Shown piece by piece: positions 8,020 through 16,184 of a DNA stretch of 64,000 nucleotides. The translations under genes and the position numbers were made by a program. The DNA lies in NCBI RefSeq assembly GCF_032922745.1, contig NZ_CP136693.1, forward strand, positions 2,418,001-2,482,000, written 5' to 3'. The notes under the pieces are model-generated. The model had not been told where the DNA came from and searched no databases. It saw only the letters and a list, made by a program, of their open reading frames with translations. Numbering within the stretch: the stretch's first letter is position 1; every line of letters begins with the position of its first letter. This DNA comes from Marinobacter salarius (GTDB lineage: Bacteria; Pseudomonadota; Gammaproteobacteria; Pseudomonadales; Oleiphilaceae).

Positions 8020-11000
8020 ATGAATGCGCTGACGATCGCCAGCAAGGAACAGTTTTTCCAACAGCTGGACGAAGCTTTCGCTGAAAAAATAGCGAAAACC
8101 GAAGCGAAAAAGATCAGTGAATTCGCGAAGCAGCATTATGCTCACATTCCTCTTGAAGAACTTATAAGTCGACGATTTTCCGATACCTATGGGGCTATCC
8201 TCGCGGCCTGGCAGTTTCTTCAGAAACGGTCCGCCGAGGAAACCCCTGTGTCCGTGTTCAATCCGGACCTCGAAAGTGATGGCTGGCAGTCAACTCATAC
8301 TGTCATTTTTATTCTTCATCCGAACATGCCGTTTCTAATCGATTCCCTGCGAATTGCCATTAACCAGCGGGAAATCGGTACCCACTCGATTCAGCACTCC
8401 ATACTTCAGGTGGAGCGGGACACTCAGGGCAAACTGAAAAAACTGCATCCTCCGAAAAAGAAGTCCGCCAATGCCAGCTACGAGGCGTTCATTGTGCTGG
8501 AGATTGACCGGCATAGCAGCCCGGAAGACCTGAGATCGCTTGAAGAGGTTCTGCAAACCATTCTTCATGAAGTCCGCATAGCGGTCAGTGACTTTCCGAT
8601 TGTGACTGAAAAAGTCAATGAAATCAGTCGGGAGCTGGATAATACCACGGCCGGTATTGACGAGGAGGAAAAGGAAGAGGCGAAGGCGTTCCTGGCGTGG
8701 CTGGTCAAGGACCACTTCACCTTCCTCGGCTACGACGAATACGATTTCGCCAAGGACAAGAACGGGTTGGTGGTCCGCCGTGTGGAGAATTCCGAACTGG
8801 GTATCCTGCGGGTGAATAACGAGCGCCCGGATCGCGTTCGGCTCAATGAACTGCCACAGCGAACCCGGCACGAAATGACCCGCACCGATGATATCTTCAT
8901 TTTCGCGAAGTCGGCCCAGCGTTCGCGGGTTCACCGTCCGGCCTATCCGGACTACATCGCCGTCAAGAAGTTCAACAGTAAGGGCGAAGTGGTCGGCGAG
9001 CGCCGTTTTCTGGGTTTGTATACCTCACGGGTCTACAACGAACGCCCGGATGAGATTCCCCTGCTGCGCCGCAAGTTCCAGACGGTCATGCGGCGTTCGG
9101 GGTTCCTGCGCGATGACTATGCGGGTAAGGAGCTGGATCAGATCCTCACGGTGTACCCCCGGGACGAACTGTTCCAGATAGAGCCGGGAGAACTGCTGTC
9201 CATCGCCAAGAGCATTCTCTACATCCAGGAACGTCGTCGTATCGAACTGTTCATGCGGGAAGACGTGTATGGCCAGTTCGTGACCTGCCTGGCGTTCTTC
9301 CCCAGGGATATTTACAACACGGAGTTGCGCCTTAAAGTCGAGCAGGAGTTGCTGGAGACCTTGGGCGCCGAAGACATCGAATTCGTGACGCATTTTTCCG
9401 AGTCGGTTCTGGCGCGGGTGCAGTTCACGATACGGGTGCCCCAGGTGGAAAACCGGCAGCTTCCGATTTCCGAGATTCGCGACAAGGTGATCGGGTTGGC
9501 CCAGTCCTGGCGTGATGGCCTTCTGGAAGCGCTGACCGAGGCCTATGGCGAAGAGCAGGGTAACGAGATGTTCCGCGTGTACTCCGGCGGTTTCCCTGCC
9601 AGTTACAAAGACATGTTCTCGCCCCGGCGTGCTGCCATTGATCTCGAGCATATATCCGGCGCGGCGGGGGAAAAGCATCTCACCATGAGCTTCTATCGGG
9701 CTCTGGAAGAGGATGAAAGCACACTCCACTTCAAACTTTTCTATCCGGATGAGCCGTTGCCACTGTCCGATGTCATGCCGATTTTCGACAATCTCGGGTT
9801 CCGGGTGATCGGCGAGCATCCCTTTGAAGTCAGTGACCGGAAAGGGCAGACGGTATGGATACATGACTTCACGCTGCAGGCCCACAGTGGGAAAGTGGTG
9901 GATATTCACCGAATCCGTCCCATTTTCGAGGATCTGTTCCGTCGCGTGTGGTACGGCGATGCCGAGAATGACGCTTTCAACCGGCTGCTGCTGTCCTCCT
10001 ACATGAGCTGGCGGGAGATTGCCCTGCTGCGGACCTACGCCCGCTACATGCGTCAGATCCGTTTTTCCAACAGCCAGACCTTTATCTCCAACACTCTGGT
10101 TAACCATGTGGACCTGACGCGGTTGTTGCTGGAATTCTTTGAGGTGCGCTTCAATCCGGAGCGTTATCAGAGCGAGGGCAAAAGTGCGGCCGCGCAACAG
10201 AAGCTTGAGATCGAGTTCAACGCCGGGCTTGATGAGGTAGAGAACCTGAGTGAAGATCGGGTCCTACGTCTGTTCCTGGAGCTGATGCAGGCTACCCTGC
10301 GTACGAATTATTACCAGCCTGACGGTGAAGGTCATACAAAGCCGTATATCAGTGTGAAATTCGACCCCTCCTGCATTCCGGATATGCCGCTGCCCATGCC
10401 CATGTTCGAGATTTTCGTCTACTCACCGCGGGTTGAGGGTGTGCATCTGCGTGGTGGCAAGGTGGCTCGAGGTGGTTTGCGCTGGTCCGATCGTTTCGAG
10501 GACTACCGCACCGAGATTCTCGGGCTGGTCAAAGCCCAGCAGGTCAAGAACGCGGTAATCGTACCAGTCGGTGCCAAGGGTGGTTTCGTGGCCAAGCGCC
10601 TTCCGGACATGTCGGATCGCGAGGCCTTCCAGGCGGAGGGCATCGAAGCCTATAAGACCTTCATCCGTGGCCTGCTGGACATTACCGACAACCTGGTGGA
10701 CGCAGGTATTCAGCCTCCAGCCTCAGTGATCCGTCACGATGAGGATGACCATTACCTGGTCGTGGCTGCGGACAAGGGGACTGCAACCTTCTCGGACATC
10801 GCCAATGGTCTGGCGGCGGAGTACGGCTTCTGGATGGGGGATGCCTTTGCCTCCGGTGGCAGCAACGGCTATGACCACAAGAAAATGGGCATAACCGCTC
10901 GTGGTGCCTGGGTGTCCGTGGAGCGCCATTTCCGCGAGCTGGGCATCAACCCGGCGCTGGATGAGTTCACCGCCATCGGTATCGGTGATATGGCGGGAGA

Positions 11001-12906
11001 CGTATTCGGTAACGGCCTGCTTTCCTCGGAAAAGACAAAGTTGGTCGCCGCCTTCAACCATGTGCACATTTTTATCGACCCGGCGCCGGACGCGGCCAAA
11101 AGCTACAAAGAGCGTAAGCGTTTGTTTGAGTTACCACGCTCATCCTGGACTGATTACGACACCAGCCTGATTTCCAAAGGCGGTGGCATCTTCAATCGCA
11201 GCGCCAAGTCCATTCCCGTCAGCCCGGAAATGAAAAAATTGCTGGGTATCAAATCCGACCGGGTGCCGCCCAACATGTTGATTACCCACATCCTGAAGGC
11301 CCAGGCCGACCTGCTTTGGGTGGGTGGCATTGGGACCTACGTCAAGGGTCACGGCGAGTCCCACGGGGATGTTGGGGACAAGGCCAACGATGCGGTTCGT
11401 ATTAACGGTTCAGAGCTTCGCTGCAAGATTGTGGGCGAGGGTGGGAACCTGGGCCTGACGCAGTTCGGGCGTATCGAGTTTGCGTTACGCGGCGGCCGGC
11501 TCAATACAGACTTCATCGACAACTCCGGTGGTGTGGATTGCTCCGACCACGAAGTGAACATGAAAATCCTCCTGAACCAGGCGGTTGCGATGGGGGATCT
11601 GACTGATAAGCAGCGCAACATCATGCTGGAGGAAATGACGGATGATGTGGCCGCCCTGGTGCTCAAGAACAATTATCGGCAGACCCAGGCCATCAGTATT
11701 GCCAGTGTGGGGGCCATTACCCGGCTCGAAGAATACCGCCGGCTGATGAACACCATGGAGAGCGAGGGTAAGCTGAATCGCAGCCTGGAGTTCCTGCCCG
11801 ACGACGAAACCCTGTCCGAGCGCAAGCTGGACAAGAAAGGGTTAACCCGTCCCGAACTGTCCGTGCTGATTTCCTACGTCAAGGGTGACCTGAAGCAAAC
11901 CCTGATCGACAGCAGCCTGCCGGATGAGCCCTTGTTGGCAGGGGAGATGTACAAGGTGTTTCCTCAGGACCTGACCCGCAAGTTCTCCAAAGAGTTGGGT
12001 GAGCACCAATTGCGCCGTGAGATCATTGCGACGCAGATTGCCAACGACATGGTCAACCACATGGGGATCACCTTTGTGGAACGGTTGAAGCAGTCAACCG
12101 GCGCCGATGCGGCGTCGATTGCGCTGGCCTGGATCATCGCTCGTGATGTCTTCCGGCTGGACACCTGGTGGGACAAAGTGGAGTACCTGGATTTCTTTAT
12201 CCCGGCCAAGATTCAGATGGATCTGATGGGCGACCTGATGCGATTGATTCGCCGCGCTGTTCGCTGGCTGCTGCGCAACCGCCGGGCAGACCTGGATATT
12301 CAGAGCCACATGGAGCGTTTCGCCGACAGCGTCTGGAAGATCACGGCCGACCTGCCGGATTACCTCGGTGAACAAGCCTGTGCTGATTGGAAAAAACGCC
12401 ATGACGAACTGGTCGAGTCTGGCTTGCCTGCAGATCTGGCCTCTGTAGCGTCTGGGACCAGCTATCTTTATTCCTCACTCGGTATCATTGAGGCCCGCGA
12501 GGCAACAGGAATGCCTTTGAAAACCGTTGCCAACCTCTACTATGATCTCGGCGACAAACTGGATCTGAACTGGTTTGCCAAAGCCATTGCAGCTCTGGTG
12601 CCTGCATCTCACTGGCAGGCCCTGGCGAGGGAGAGTTTCCGCGAGGACCTGGATTGGCAACAGAGGGCTCTGACCACCGGTGTGCTCAAGCTGGCTACGA
12701 AGCCTGGAGATGTCAGCAGCGCTGTAGACAACTGGATGGCGCGGCACAGCACCATGATCAGCCGTTGGAAATCCATGCTGACGGAACTCAAAGGGGTACG
12801 TGAACCGGAGTATGCGATGTTTTCTGTGGCGTTGCGGGAGCTACTGGACCTGGCTCAGACCACCATGCACGAACATCACGATAGCCACCTGACTCAGACC
12901 AGTTGA
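8020..12906 (+). CDS. gdhB: NAD-specific glutamate dehydrogenase, large (GDH2, 180-kDa class)
   Basis: The protein has 1628 residues, the usual length for the large NAD-GDH known from Pseudomonas and Streptomyces. An N-terminal regulatory half with ACT-like segments (HTVIFILHPNMPFLIDSLRIAI) precedes the catalytic dehydrogenase core. The core contains VEGVHLRGGKVARGGLRWSD, where basic residues bind glutamate, then VPVGAKGGFVAK with the catalytic lysine near residue 850, and a nucleotide-binding part with GIGDMAGDVFGNG. It oxidatively deaminates glutamate to 2-oxoglutarate with NAD+, mainly for amino acid catabolism in the cytosol. It stands alone and divergent from moxR. Some relatives are regulated by arginine; no such site is evident here. 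Confidence 0.95.
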   Translation: MNALTIASKEQFFQQLDEAFAEKIAKTEAKKISEFAKQHYAHIPLEELISRRFSDTYGAILAAWQFLQKRSAEETPVSVFNPDLESDGWQSTHTVIFILHPNMPFLIDSLRIAINQREIGTHSIQHSILQVERDTQGKLKKLHPPKKKSANASYEAFIVLEIDRHSSPEDLRSLEEVLQTILHEVRIAVSDFPIVTEKVNEISRELDNTTAGIDEEEKEEAKAFLAWLVKDHFTFLGYDEYDFAKDKNGLVVRRVENSELGILRVNNERPDRVRLNELPQRTRHEMTRTDDIFIFAKSAQRSRVHRPAYPDYIAVKKFNSKGEVVGERRFLGLYTSRVYNERPDEIPLLRRKFQTVMRRSGFLRDDYAGKELDQILTVYPRDELFQIEPGELLSIAKSILYIQERRRIELFMREDVYGQFVTCLAFFPRDIYNTELRLKVEQELLETLGAEDIEFVTHFSESVLARVQFTIRVPQVENRQLPISEIRDKVIGLAQSWRDGLLEALTEAYGEEQGNEMFRVYSGGFPASYKDMFSPRRAAIDLEHISGAAGEKHLTMSFYRALEEDESTLHFKLFYPDEPLPLSDVMPIFDNLGFRVIGEHPFEVSDRKGQTVWIHDFTLQAHSGKVVDIHRIRPIFEDLFRRVWYGDAENDAFNRLLLSSYMSWREIALLRTYARYMRQIRFSNSQTFISNTLVNHVDLTRLLLEFFEVRFNPERYQSEGKSAAAQQKLEIEFNAGLDEVENLSEDRVLRLFLELMQATLRTNYYQPDGEGHTKPYISVKFDPSCIPDMPLPMPMFEIFVYSPRVEGVHLRGGKVARGGLRWSDRFEDYRTEILGLVKAQQVKNAVIVPVGAKGGFVAKRLPDMSDREAFQAEGIEAYKTFIRGLLDITDNLVDAGIQPPASVIRHDEDDHYLVVAADKGTATFSDIANGLAAEYGFWMGDAFASGGSNGYDHKKMGITARGAWVSVERHFRELGINPALDEFTAIGIGDMAGDVFGNGLLSSEKTKLVAAFNHVHIFIDPAPDAAKSYKERKRLFELPRSSWTDYDTSLISKGGGIFNRSAKSIPVSPEMKKLLGIKSDRVPPNMLITHILKAQADLLWVGGIGTYVKGHGESHGDVGDKANDAVRINGSELRCKIVGEGGNLGLTQFGRIEFALRGGRLNTDFIDNSGGVDCSDHEVNMKILLNQAVAMGDLTDKQRNIMLEEMTDDVAALVLKNNYRQTQAISIASVGAITRLEEYRRLMNTMESEGKLNRSLEFLPDDETLSERKLDKKGLTRPELSVLISYVKGDLKQTLIDSSLPDEPLLAGEMYKVFPQDLTRKFSKELGEHQLRREIIATQIANDMVNHMGITFVERLKQSTGADAASIALAWIIARDVFRLDTWWDKVEYLDFFIPAKIQMDLMGDLMRLIRRAVRWLLRNRRADLDIQSHMERFADSVWKITADLPDYLGEQACADWKKRHDELVESGLPADLASVASGTSYLYSSLGIIEAREATGMPLKTVANLYYDLGDKLDLNWFAKAIAALVPASHWQALARESFREDLDWQQRALTTGVLKLATKPGDVSSAVDNWMARHSTMISRWKSMLTELKGVREPEYAMFSVALRELLDLAQTTMHEHHDSHLTQTS

Positions 12907-12971
12907 TGATTGATTTATGTTGCGGATTGCCGTTCAATTCCGGGCAATGTTGATCATTAGGAGGAGGTTTG

Positions 12972-13649
12972 ATGGGGCAGCTTGATCATTTGCTGGACAA
13001 AAACAAGGCTTGGGCTGATGGCATCAAGAGCCAGGACCCTCAGTTTTTTAACCGCCTGTCCAACCAGCAGGCGCCGGAGTACCTCTGGATTGGCTGCGCG
13101 GACAGTCGGGTTCCGGCCAACCAGATCGTTGACCTGATGCCCGGTGAGCTGTTTGTGCACCGAAACGTGGCCAATGTGGTGGTGCATACAGACTTCAACT
13201 GCCTGTCTGTACTTCAGTTCGCCATTGACGTGCTCAAGGTCAAGCACATTCTCGTCGTCGGTCATTATGGCTGCGGGGGGGTTAAGGCGGCCCTGAACAA
13301 CGAGGGCTTTGGCGTGATTTCGAACTGGCTTCGGCACGTCCAGGACGTTCGCGACAAACACCAGGGCATCCTCGATGGCCTGGCGACCGATCAGGACCGT
13401 GTGGACCGCCTGTGCGAATTGAACGTGGTGGAGCAGGTTGGCCATGTCTGTCAAAACAACATTGTGCAGGAGGCCTGGCGTCGCGGGCAGGCGTTGACCG
13501 TGCACGGATTCGTTTACGACGTGGCCGACGGCATCCTTCGGGATATGGGGCTGTCCATCAGCTCCGAGGCCGATCACGAGGCAGTCAAACAAAACAGTAT
13601 TGATGAACTGGTGTTGAGGCCGGTCCGTGCGGGTCGCCATAAAAATTGA
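12972..13649 (+). CDS. can: Beta-class carbonic anhydrase
   Basis: The protein has 225 residues and reversibly hydrates CO2 to bicarbonate. The zinc site is clear: C42 in GCADSRVP with the D44/R46 dyad, and H98 and C101 in GHYGCGG. The ATG at 12972 follows a near-perfect ribosome site (AGGAGGAGG at 12959-12967); a TTG one codon upstream is in frame. It lies 65 bases after gdhB in the same direction and may be partly cotranscribed. Bicarbonate supply for carboxylations such as fatty acid, purine and arginine synthesis is the usual role. An open frame covering it on the opposite strand is a codon-usage shadow. Confidence 0.95.
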   Translation: MGQLDHLLDKNKAWADGIKSQDPQFFNRLSNQQAPEYLWIGCADSRVPANQIVDLMPGELFVHRNVANVVVHTDFNCLSVLQFAIDVLKVKHILVVGHYGCGGVKAALNNEGFGVISNWLRHVQDVRDKHQGILDGLATDQDRVDRLCELNVVEQVGHVCQNNIVQEAWRRGQALTVHGFVYDVADGILRDMGLSISSEADHEAVKQNSIDELVLRPVRAGRHKN

Positions 13650-13718
13650 CGCAAAAAATGTCAAATTGTGTCAATTATTCGTGACAGGCGTCACTTTCTG
13701 ACCCGGTACGTCATCACA

Positions 13719-13772
13719 GTTAACCTCCTGAAGGATTGTTACACTGAATTCGTAACATATCAGGAGGTTAAC
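13719..13772 (+). promoter_or_regulatory. Long inverted repeat that encloses the ribosome-binding site of the small gene at 13774
   Basis: The arms GTTAACCTCCTGA (13719-13731) and TCAGGAGGTTAAC (13760-13772) are perfect reverse complements. Inside them lies a second pair, TGTTAC (13737-13742) and GTAACA (13752-13757), with a 9-base loop. The right arm contains the AGGAGG ribosome site at 13762-13767 and ends one base before the ATG. As RNA, this would be a stem-loop hiding the ribosome site; as DNA, it could be a protein-binding palindrome. Which of the two is true cannot be told from sequence. Confidence 0.7.
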
Positions 13773-13773
13773 C

Positions 13774-13947
13774 ATGCGAGAGATCGTTCAAAAAGCGCTC
13801 AGTGCCATGAGTCAGCGTAAAACGACGCAGTCCACCCAGGCTCGTCGCCGCACCAGTGAAACGACGCCGCAGCCCGAATTGGCGGAAGATTGGGGCATGT
13901 CGCCAGAAGACGCTTTGCGAGCCAACACGGTTGCCCGCTACAAGTAG
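13774..13947 (+). CDS. Small uncharacterised protein (57 residues)
   Basis: An ATG with an excellent ribosome site (AGGAGG, 6-base spacing) opens a 57-codon frame ending in TAG at 13945. The product begins MREIVQKALSAM, has a basic Ser/Thr/Arg/Gln-rich middle (residues 13-30) and an acidic, more ordered end (ELAEDWGMSPEDALRANTVARYK). There is no signal peptide or membrane helix. I do not recognise a family. The strength of the ribosome site and the structured leader argue that it is real. It lies between can and rsmC, each more than 100 bases away, so it is probably its own unit. Confidence 0.65.
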   Translation: MREIVQKALSAMSQRKTTQSTQARRRTSETTPQPELAEDWGMSPEDALRANTVARYK

Positions 13948-14016
13948 GAGGCCGGAGCTGTAATCTGCCGGTTTCTGACCGCCCGGGCCAAGACTCAGGG
14001 CTCAATTCCGGTTAGA

Positions 14017-14046
14017 GTATCCCGCCTGATACGAACGCCGGGATAC
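14017..14046 (+). promoter_or_regulatory. Stem-loop just upstream of the rsmC start
   Basis: The arms GTATCCCG (14017-14024) and CGGGATAC (14039-14046) are perfect complements with a 14-base loop, ending 8 bases before the rsmC ATG. The only purine-rich ribosome-site candidate (GGGA) is within the right arm. It could reduce rsmC translation or act as an operator. Confidence 0.4.
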
Positions 14047-14054
14047 GCTGATCA

Positions 14055-15101
14055 ATGTCTGCATTGCCTAATTCCCACGAAGTCCTGCTCAAGAACCAGA
14101 ATCTGTTGCGTGGTCGCCTGGCCATTATTGGCGTGGTTGATCCTGCGTTGCTTCCCCTGTTGCCGGGTCGGGGACTGACGATTTCCGAACATTTTGGCAA
14201 TTACCAACAACTGCTGGCCGTCAGTGACTGGACGGCGGCCTTTGGTTATGACGCTCCGGAGTTGTCACCGGGCATGGCCGATACCCTGGTGGTGTTCCTC
14301 CCCAAGGCCCGAGCTGAGTTGTCGGTGAGGCTTGAGTTGGCACTTTGGCTGGCGGCTGAAGGTGCTCGACTGGTCCTGGTGGGCGAAAAGAAAGAAGGTA
14401 TTGCGGGCGCTGTGAAACAGCTGAAGGAGCTTTCACCTCAAGCATCGAAGGCAGACAGTGCCCGTCACTGCCAGGTCTGGCAAGCCGATAGCCTGCCCAG
14501 GCGTCCAGCGTTTGACCTTCAACGTTGGCTTCAGTGGCATCCGGTTGAGTGCGAGGGAGTTGGCTTCAGGGTGGCCGGCTTGCCGGGTATATTCAGTGAC
14601 GGTGAGCTGGATGATGGTACCGCCATGCTGTTGCAAACCCTCGCTGACTCACCGCTGGAAAAAGGACCCGTGCTGGATTTTGCCTGCGGCGCAGGTGTTA
14701 TCGGCACCTGGTTGCAGTTGCACCAACGAGCCACGGAGCAGGGCGGTTTTCCGGTCGACGGCGTAGACGTGCAGTTCCAGGCCGTTGCCTGTGCTCGTGC
14801 GACCTATCGGGAGGCGGGCGTGGATGGCTTGATTCACGCCTCCGACGGGTTGTCCGGCGTCGACGGCCGCTACGCCGCAGTTGTCACTAATCCGCCATTC
14901 CATACCGGTATCCGTACCGATACATCCATGACTGAGCGGTTCCTGCAGGGTGTGGCAAAGCACCTGGAACCCGGCGGTGAGTTGCGCCTGGTGGCGAACA
15001 CGTTTCTTCCCTATGAAGCACTGATCCGTCGTCATGTCGGGCCGGTCAAGGCGATCGCTGGCGACCGACGCTTCACGGTGTGGAGCGCCCGCCGTCACTG
15101 A
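14055..15101 (+). CDS. rsmC: 16S rRNA (guanine(1207)-N2)-methyltransferase RsmC
   Basis: The protein has 348 residues, built as two tandem methyltransferase-like domains. The N-terminal half is degenerate and serves RNA binding in the E. coli protein. The C-terminal half has the S-adenosylmethionine motif VLDFACGAGVIG near residue 210 and the catalytic NPPFHTG motif near 283 that marks N2-guanine methyltransferases. It methylates G1207 in helix 34 of 16S rRNA. RlmG, encoded 1 kb downstream, is a paralogue with the same two-domain plan; the closest confusion would be between these two, but the length and N-terminus (LLKNQNLLRGR) fit RsmC. Confidence 0.88.
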   Translation: MSALPNSHEVLLKNQNLLRGRLAIIGVVDPALLPLLPGRGLTISEHFGNYQQLLAVSDWTAAFGYDAPELSPGMADTLVVFLPKARAELSVRLELALWLAAEGARLVLVGEKKEGIAGAVKQLKELSPQASKADSARHCQVWQADSLPRRPAFDLQRWLQWHPVECEGVGFRVAGLPGIFSDGELDDGTAMLLQTLADSPLEKGPVLDFACGAGVIGTWLQLHQRATEQGGFPVDGVDVQFQAVACARATYREAGVDGLIHASDGLSGVDGRYAAVVTNPPFHTGIRTDTSMTERFLQGVAKHLEPGGELRLVANTFLPYEALIRRHVGPVKAIAGDRRFTVWSARRH

Positions 15102-15183
15102 ATTGTCGTCTGGCTGTCATACGGTCGTCATTGCCATCGGACAAGGTATGAATAATCCTTGAGCAGGCCGGTGGGGGAAACCG

Positions 15184-16035
15184 ATGCATCAGTACCGGAG
15201 CGTTTTCATTTCCGATGTTCACCTGGGGTCCGCCGATTGTCAGGCGGACTATCTTCTGGATTTTCTCGACAACGTCAGCTGCGAGACCCTGTACTTGGTC
15301 GGGGATATCATTGATCTAATCGCCATGCAACGGCGGGTGCACTTCCCGGAAAGCCATCAGGCGGTTGTGAGGCGGTTTATGGCTATTGCCGCTGCCGGCA
15401 CGCGGGTGGTTTATGTGCCTGGCAATCACGATGAATTTCTGCGGCACTTCTGCGGCCAGACGTTGGCAGGTATCGAGTTGAAGCAAAAAGCCATTCATAC
15501 GACGGCGGACGGTCGCCGATTCGTGGTCTGCCATGGCGACCAGTTTGATCAGGTGGTGCGCTGCAGCCCCTTGATGCTGCTGGTAGGCGATCGGGCTCAT
15601 GGCCTTCTGCTGCGCCTGAACCGCTGGTTCAATGCCTGGCGGCGCTTACGCCGCAAGCCATACTGGTCCCTGGCGGCCTGGGTCAAAAGCCGTATCGGCA
15701 AGGCGCGGTCATTCATTCGACGCTTCGAACTGGCTGCTCTGACGGCGGCAGAACGCGGACACTATGATGGTTTTATCTGTGGTCACATCCACTCAGCAGG
15801 CTTTCTGCGCAGCCAGGAAGGACTCTACTGTAACGACGGTGACTGGGTAGAGCACTGCACGGCGCTGGTGGAGCGGCACGATGGTAAGCTGGATATCCTG
15901 CACTGGTCCGAACAGCCGGGCATCCTTGCTTCGGAGCCAGCACAGCCCGCCCCTGAATTCAGCGGCGGCCAGCGCCCCGTCATCGACGTGCTTTCGCCAG
16001 CGTTTATCGAAAGCATCAATGCGGCGCCAAAATAG
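15184..16035 (+). CDS. LpxH-like UDP-2,3-diacylglucosamine diphosphatase family phosphoesterase
   Basis: The 283-residue calcineurin-type metallophosphoesterase has the full metal-ligand set: SDVHLG at 10-15, VGDIIDL near 40, GNHDEF near 80, the HGDQFD motif near 118 and GHIHSA near 200. The length and the 'LYLVGDIIDL' context match the LpxH-related family (sometimes called LpxH2/YbbF-like) that hydrolyses UDP-2,3-diacylglucosamine in lipid A synthesis. The true substrate of this branch is less certain than for LpxH itself, which is about 240 residues. A basic surface segment (WRRLRRKP) could bind membrane. It has its own start, with GGTGGGGG close upstream. Confidence 0.75.
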   Translation: MHQYRSVFISDVHLGSADCQADYLLDFLDNVSCETLYLVGDIIDLIAMQRRVHFPESHQAVVRRFMAIAAAGTRVVYVPGNHDEFLRHFCGQTLAGIELKQKAIHTTADGRRFVVCHGDQFDQVVRCSPLMLLVGDRAHGLLLRLNRWFNAWRRLRRKPYWSLAAWVKSRIGKARSFIRRFELAALTAAERGHYDGFICGHIHSAGFLRSQEGLYCNDGDWVEHCTALVERHDGKLDILHWSEQPGILASEPAQPAPEFSGGQRPVIDVLSPAFIESINAAPK

Positions 16036-16052
16036 CGGTTTTTTCCGGGAAT

Positions 16053-16076
16053 AAAAAAGCCCCTGGGGTGAGGGGC
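16053..16076 (-). terminator. Minus-strand intrinsic terminator without a matching gene
   Basis: On the minus strand, GCCCCT-CACCCC-AGGGGC (16076-16059) is followed by six T residues. On the plus strand no T-run follows the stem. The nearest minus-strand gene that could end here is ribE, 1.2 kb away behind rlmG. It may therefore belong to a small antisense or intergenic RNA. Confidence 0.45.
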
Positions 16077-16184
16077 AAGAAGGTTTGCTACCACAACAAA
16101 CGGCGCAACCTGAAATCGTTCTGTCAGAGTAGGGTTAATTTCTAGAGTAATCAGCCTAGAATGTCCGCAGTTTTCTGAACGACG

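Noticed and set aside
9025..10197. 390-codon frame antisense to gdhB
   Set aside because: It lies wholly within the GDH2 gene with no recognisable product.
12957..13664. Long open frame (235 codons) antisense to can
   Set aside because: It mirrors the whole carbonic anhydrase gene, has no family resemblance and no ribosome site; the plus-strand protein has all zinc ligands.
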